47,975 bases of DNA, from assembly GCA_001655205.1 (NCBI GenBank), contig LPNZ01007145.1:1-47975 (forward strand). Direction: 5' to 3'. Below are positions 45,940 to 47,975 of the stretch, in pieces. How positions within the stretch are numbered: the stretch's first letter is position 1; each line of letters begins with the position of its first letter. Below the pieces are notes generated by a model, which made no database searches, was not told where the DNA came from, and saw nothing but the letters and a program-made list of their open reading frames with translations. Both the position numbers and the translations under genes were made by a program. This DNA comes from Lenisia limosa. Taxonomy: Eukaryota; Breviatea.

Positions 45940-47975
45940 CTTCGCCTGTAGTGTGGTCGATGTTGATGGGAGCGGTGCCATACTCTGAGGGGGTCTGGTA
46001 CTACAATGTCAGCGGCATCGGAGAGGAAAGGAAAAATTGTTGAAAATACCCCCAGATCAATTGTCCGCAAAACAGTTCATAAACCCAAGAGTTGAAAACA
46101 ACAAAAACAAAGGATAAGCCTATCGCTTCTGTGCATTAGAGGGGGGGCAAACAACACAAACAGAGTTGACCCCCCCCCCCTGACCNNNNNNNNNNNNNNN
46201 NNNNNNNNNNNNNNNNNNNNNNNNNNNNNNNNNNNNNNNNNNNNNNNNNNNNNNNNNNNNNNNNNNNNNNNNNNNNNNNNNNGGGTGGGTCTCCGAGAGC
46301 CTCTACGTCTCATGCTCTCCTGGCCGCTATCGGCGTCATAACCGTCTTCCTCCTGGTCCTCATATTCGACCTCGGGTTGCGTGAAGCGCGAGTCTTGACG
46401 GGTGGATTGACTGCAAATTGGTGAGACGGTTCAATGAGGTCAATGCTCAACGAAAGCCATGATATTGCCGCGGTTTTGCCAGTTCTTGAGAAGAACCCCC
46501 CAACCTGGAATACACATCTGGGGTGGCCTCAACAATCTCAAATTTGTTTCTTCTCAACTTGCCGATAATGACCTTGAATGGTGAGAAGAGTGTAGAGAAC
46601 CATGTTTTTAACAGGAAAGTCTGGCTAACCGTTGCACCAAGAGGGGCATGCACAGCCCTCTCCTGAAGAACAGGCCTCTCAGTGCCATTGGGAGAGATTA
46701 CCCATGATTTGCCACGAGATTGCGCAACCACGTCAGCGCCACCTTGCGGATGGGGTTTGATCTGGGGGGGGGGTGAAGATGGAAAATTTATGAGACCAAA
46801 AAAACGTAACTTTGTTGGCTGACNNNNNNNNNNNNNNNNNNNNNNNNNNNNNNNNNNNNNNNNNNNNNNNNNNNNNNNNNNNNNNNNNNNNNNNNNNNNN
46901 NNNNNNNNNNNNNNNNNNNNNNNNNNNNNNNNNNNNNNNNNNNNNNNNNNNNNNNNNNNNNNNNNNNNNNNNNNNNNNNNNNGAAGGAAGTTTTAAATGT
47001 GAACACTCGGTGTAACAAAGGTACGGCCCTCAAACGAAGACATGGCGCCTTGATATGGCGTTGTCACCGAATTCATTGTCGTCTTCTTCGGTGAAGAGCT
47101 GCGGAGTCAGAGGAGGACGAGATAAATATCCATATTTTACCCGTCTTTTTCGAATTGAAGGGAAGCCTTATAATATACTATATGTATATACATCACAAAA
47201 AAAAAAAAAAAAAAAAAAAANNNNNNNNNNNNNNNNNNNNNNNNNNNNNNNNNNNNNNNNNNNNNNNNNNNNNNNNNNNNNNNNNNNNNNNNNNNNNNNN
47301 NNNNNNNNNNNNNNNNNNNNNNNNNNNNNNNNNNNNNNNNNNNNNNNNNNNNNNNNNNNNNNNNNNNNNNNNNNNNNNNNNNNNNNNNNNNNNNNNNNNN
47401 NNNNNNNNATAAGGCCATCGAACGTGATGTTATAACACAGCCCCGATTGAGGACCCGAGATAACCTGAAACATGAGATTTGAACACGGTCAATGACGTAT
47501 AAAAGAAGTATTCCCCAAAAGGCACGCACCTTCAAGGCGAACGCGTCCTGTCGCGTCATAGCCAGGTCAGCCTCGTCGTCCTCATAATCTACATTGTCAA
47601 CGGCACCCTTGGCTCCACCAAACACCCAGAATAATTCACTACACACACACCCAATATAATGCACACCAAGAATAATTCACAATTCCCTATGGTCCGAAAA
47701 GACCGTCAAAATGTCGATATTTCTCGTAATTTATTGGGGTGATTTCGTCTTTTTTGGGACCGTAGAGAAGCCCTATTCACATGACCCCCTTCGGACCTAA
47801 AAAAGGCTCGTTAGCAGTGGCGTTGGGATCATTCTTGCGCTTCTTCTTCGAGCTGGCTCCGGGTGTCTCCGTGAAGTATCCTCCTCCCTGGTCGGTGTAT
47901 TCGGGCATGTCCGACTACGGGGGGTAAAATTGGAAAATTTATGAAACAAAAAAGCCCAGATCAACTCTGTTGGCT
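45940..47975 (-). CDS. FHA-domain protein, 5' end beyond the window
   Basis: FHA domains bind phosphothreonine peptides, commonly in nuclear signalling. On the minus strand the first visible exon (47914 leftwards) reads 'SDMPEYTDQGGGYFTETPG' and then a KKKRK nuclear-localisation-like stretch. 'VDYEDDEADLAMTRQDAFAL' joins 'KVISGPQSGLCYNITFDG' (FHA first strands). After a gap, 'LFTEEDDNEF...ISRRHVF' carries the S-x-x-H motif. After another gap, 'GKSWVISPNGTERPVLQER' carries the N-G turn and 'VIIGKLRRNKFEIVEATPD' the last strands. Next come a charged tail (QSTRQDSRFTQPEVEYEDQE... ending RRRGSRRPT) and 'YQTPSEYGTAPINIDHTTGE'. The usual G-R motif falls in a gap. Gaps at 46186-46282, 46824-46982 and 47221-47408 remove parts. 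The C-terminus is not seen. Confidence 0.65.
46763..46823 (-). repeat. Intron 3' end, copy A of a repeated intron
   Basis: On the minus strand GTCAGCCAACAAAGTTACG...TCATAAATTTTCCATCTTCACCCC...CAG precedes the exon 'IKPHPQGGADVV'. It matches 47916-47975 over about 55 bases, allowing mismatches. An N gap cuts it on the upstream side. Confidence 0.7.
47140..47168. repeat. Fragment of a foldback element
   Basis: CCGTCTTTTTCGAATTGAAG followed by GGAAGCCT matches the right end of the elements at 40310 and 47681 (GTCTTTTTTGGGACC...AGGGAAGCC). The left part is too degenerate to place. Confidence 0.5.
47681..47775. mobile_element. Foldback (MITE-like) element, copy 3, intronic
   Basis: The ends AATTCCCTATGGTCC and GGGACCGTAGAGAAGCCCTA form imperfect inverted repeats; the core AAAAGACCGTCAAAATGTCG followed by ATATTTCTCG matches copy 2. 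It lies in an intron of the FHA-domain gene. Confidence 0.75.
47916..47975 (-). repeat. Intron 3' end, copy B of a repeated intron
   Basis: On the minus strand AGCCAACAGAGTTGATCTGG...TTTCATAAATTTTCCAATTTTACCCCCCGTAG precedes the exon 'SDMPEYTDQGG'. It is similar to copy A at 46763-46823 and is cut by the window edge. Confidence 0.7.

Noticed and set aside
1-47975. tRNA, rRNA or other classical RNA genes
   Set aside because: None was recognised on either strand by eye. A covariance-model search would be needed to exclude small ones.

Overview
This is a eukaryotic, intron-dense, gene-dense window, most likely from a protist. Coding sequence is cut into many exons of about 30 to 200 bases. They are joined by GT-AG introns, mostly 30 to 250 bases, the shortest seen being 32 bases. 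Genes lie on both strands with intergenic spaces of 50 to 500 bases. I could not assign the species. All gene models were spliced by eye (reading frame, GT/AG sites, phase), so outer limits are firmer than individual exon edges. Fourteen runs of N interrupt the window, most of them next to a homopolymer.

Layout, left to right: (1) 1-3306, minus, 3'-truncated: a large helical protein I do not recognise. (2) 3800-9610, plus: a cysteine-rich single-pass membrane protein with a signal peptide. (3) 9838-15662, minus: a protein whose C-terminal half resembles NELF-C/D (TH1), the RNA polymerase II pausing factor; its N-terminus carries seven heptads like those of the polymerase II CTD. (4) 15915-25104, plus: a string of beta-sandwich (Ig/Big-like) segments. 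(5) 25172-28402, minus: an unrecognised helical protein. (6) 28454-37200, plus: a beta-sandwich ectodomain followed by a STRA6-like (retinol-transporter family) multi-pass membrane region. (7) 37388-41488, minus: a GT4 glycosyltransferase. A further coding block at 41720-44759 is probably the 5' part of the same gene, and a short ORF with a signal-peptide-like start lies at 45040-45204. (8) 45940 to the right edge, minus, 5'-truncated: an FHA-domain protein with acidic and basic disordered tails.

Genes 4 and 6 share the same ectodomain style and may be one roughly 21 kb gene with gene 5 nested antisense in an intron; the sequence allows both readings. There is no operon-like organisation. Gene pairs 1/2, 3/4 and 5/6 are divergent, while 2/3 and 6/7 are convergent.

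The most unusual features are the CTD-like heptads on a NELF-C/D homologue, the STRA6-like core joined to a large ectodomain, a set of short tandem duplications sitting on splice sites (seven copies of one acceptor, four of one donor, and others), and a small family of about 95-base foldback elements in introns.
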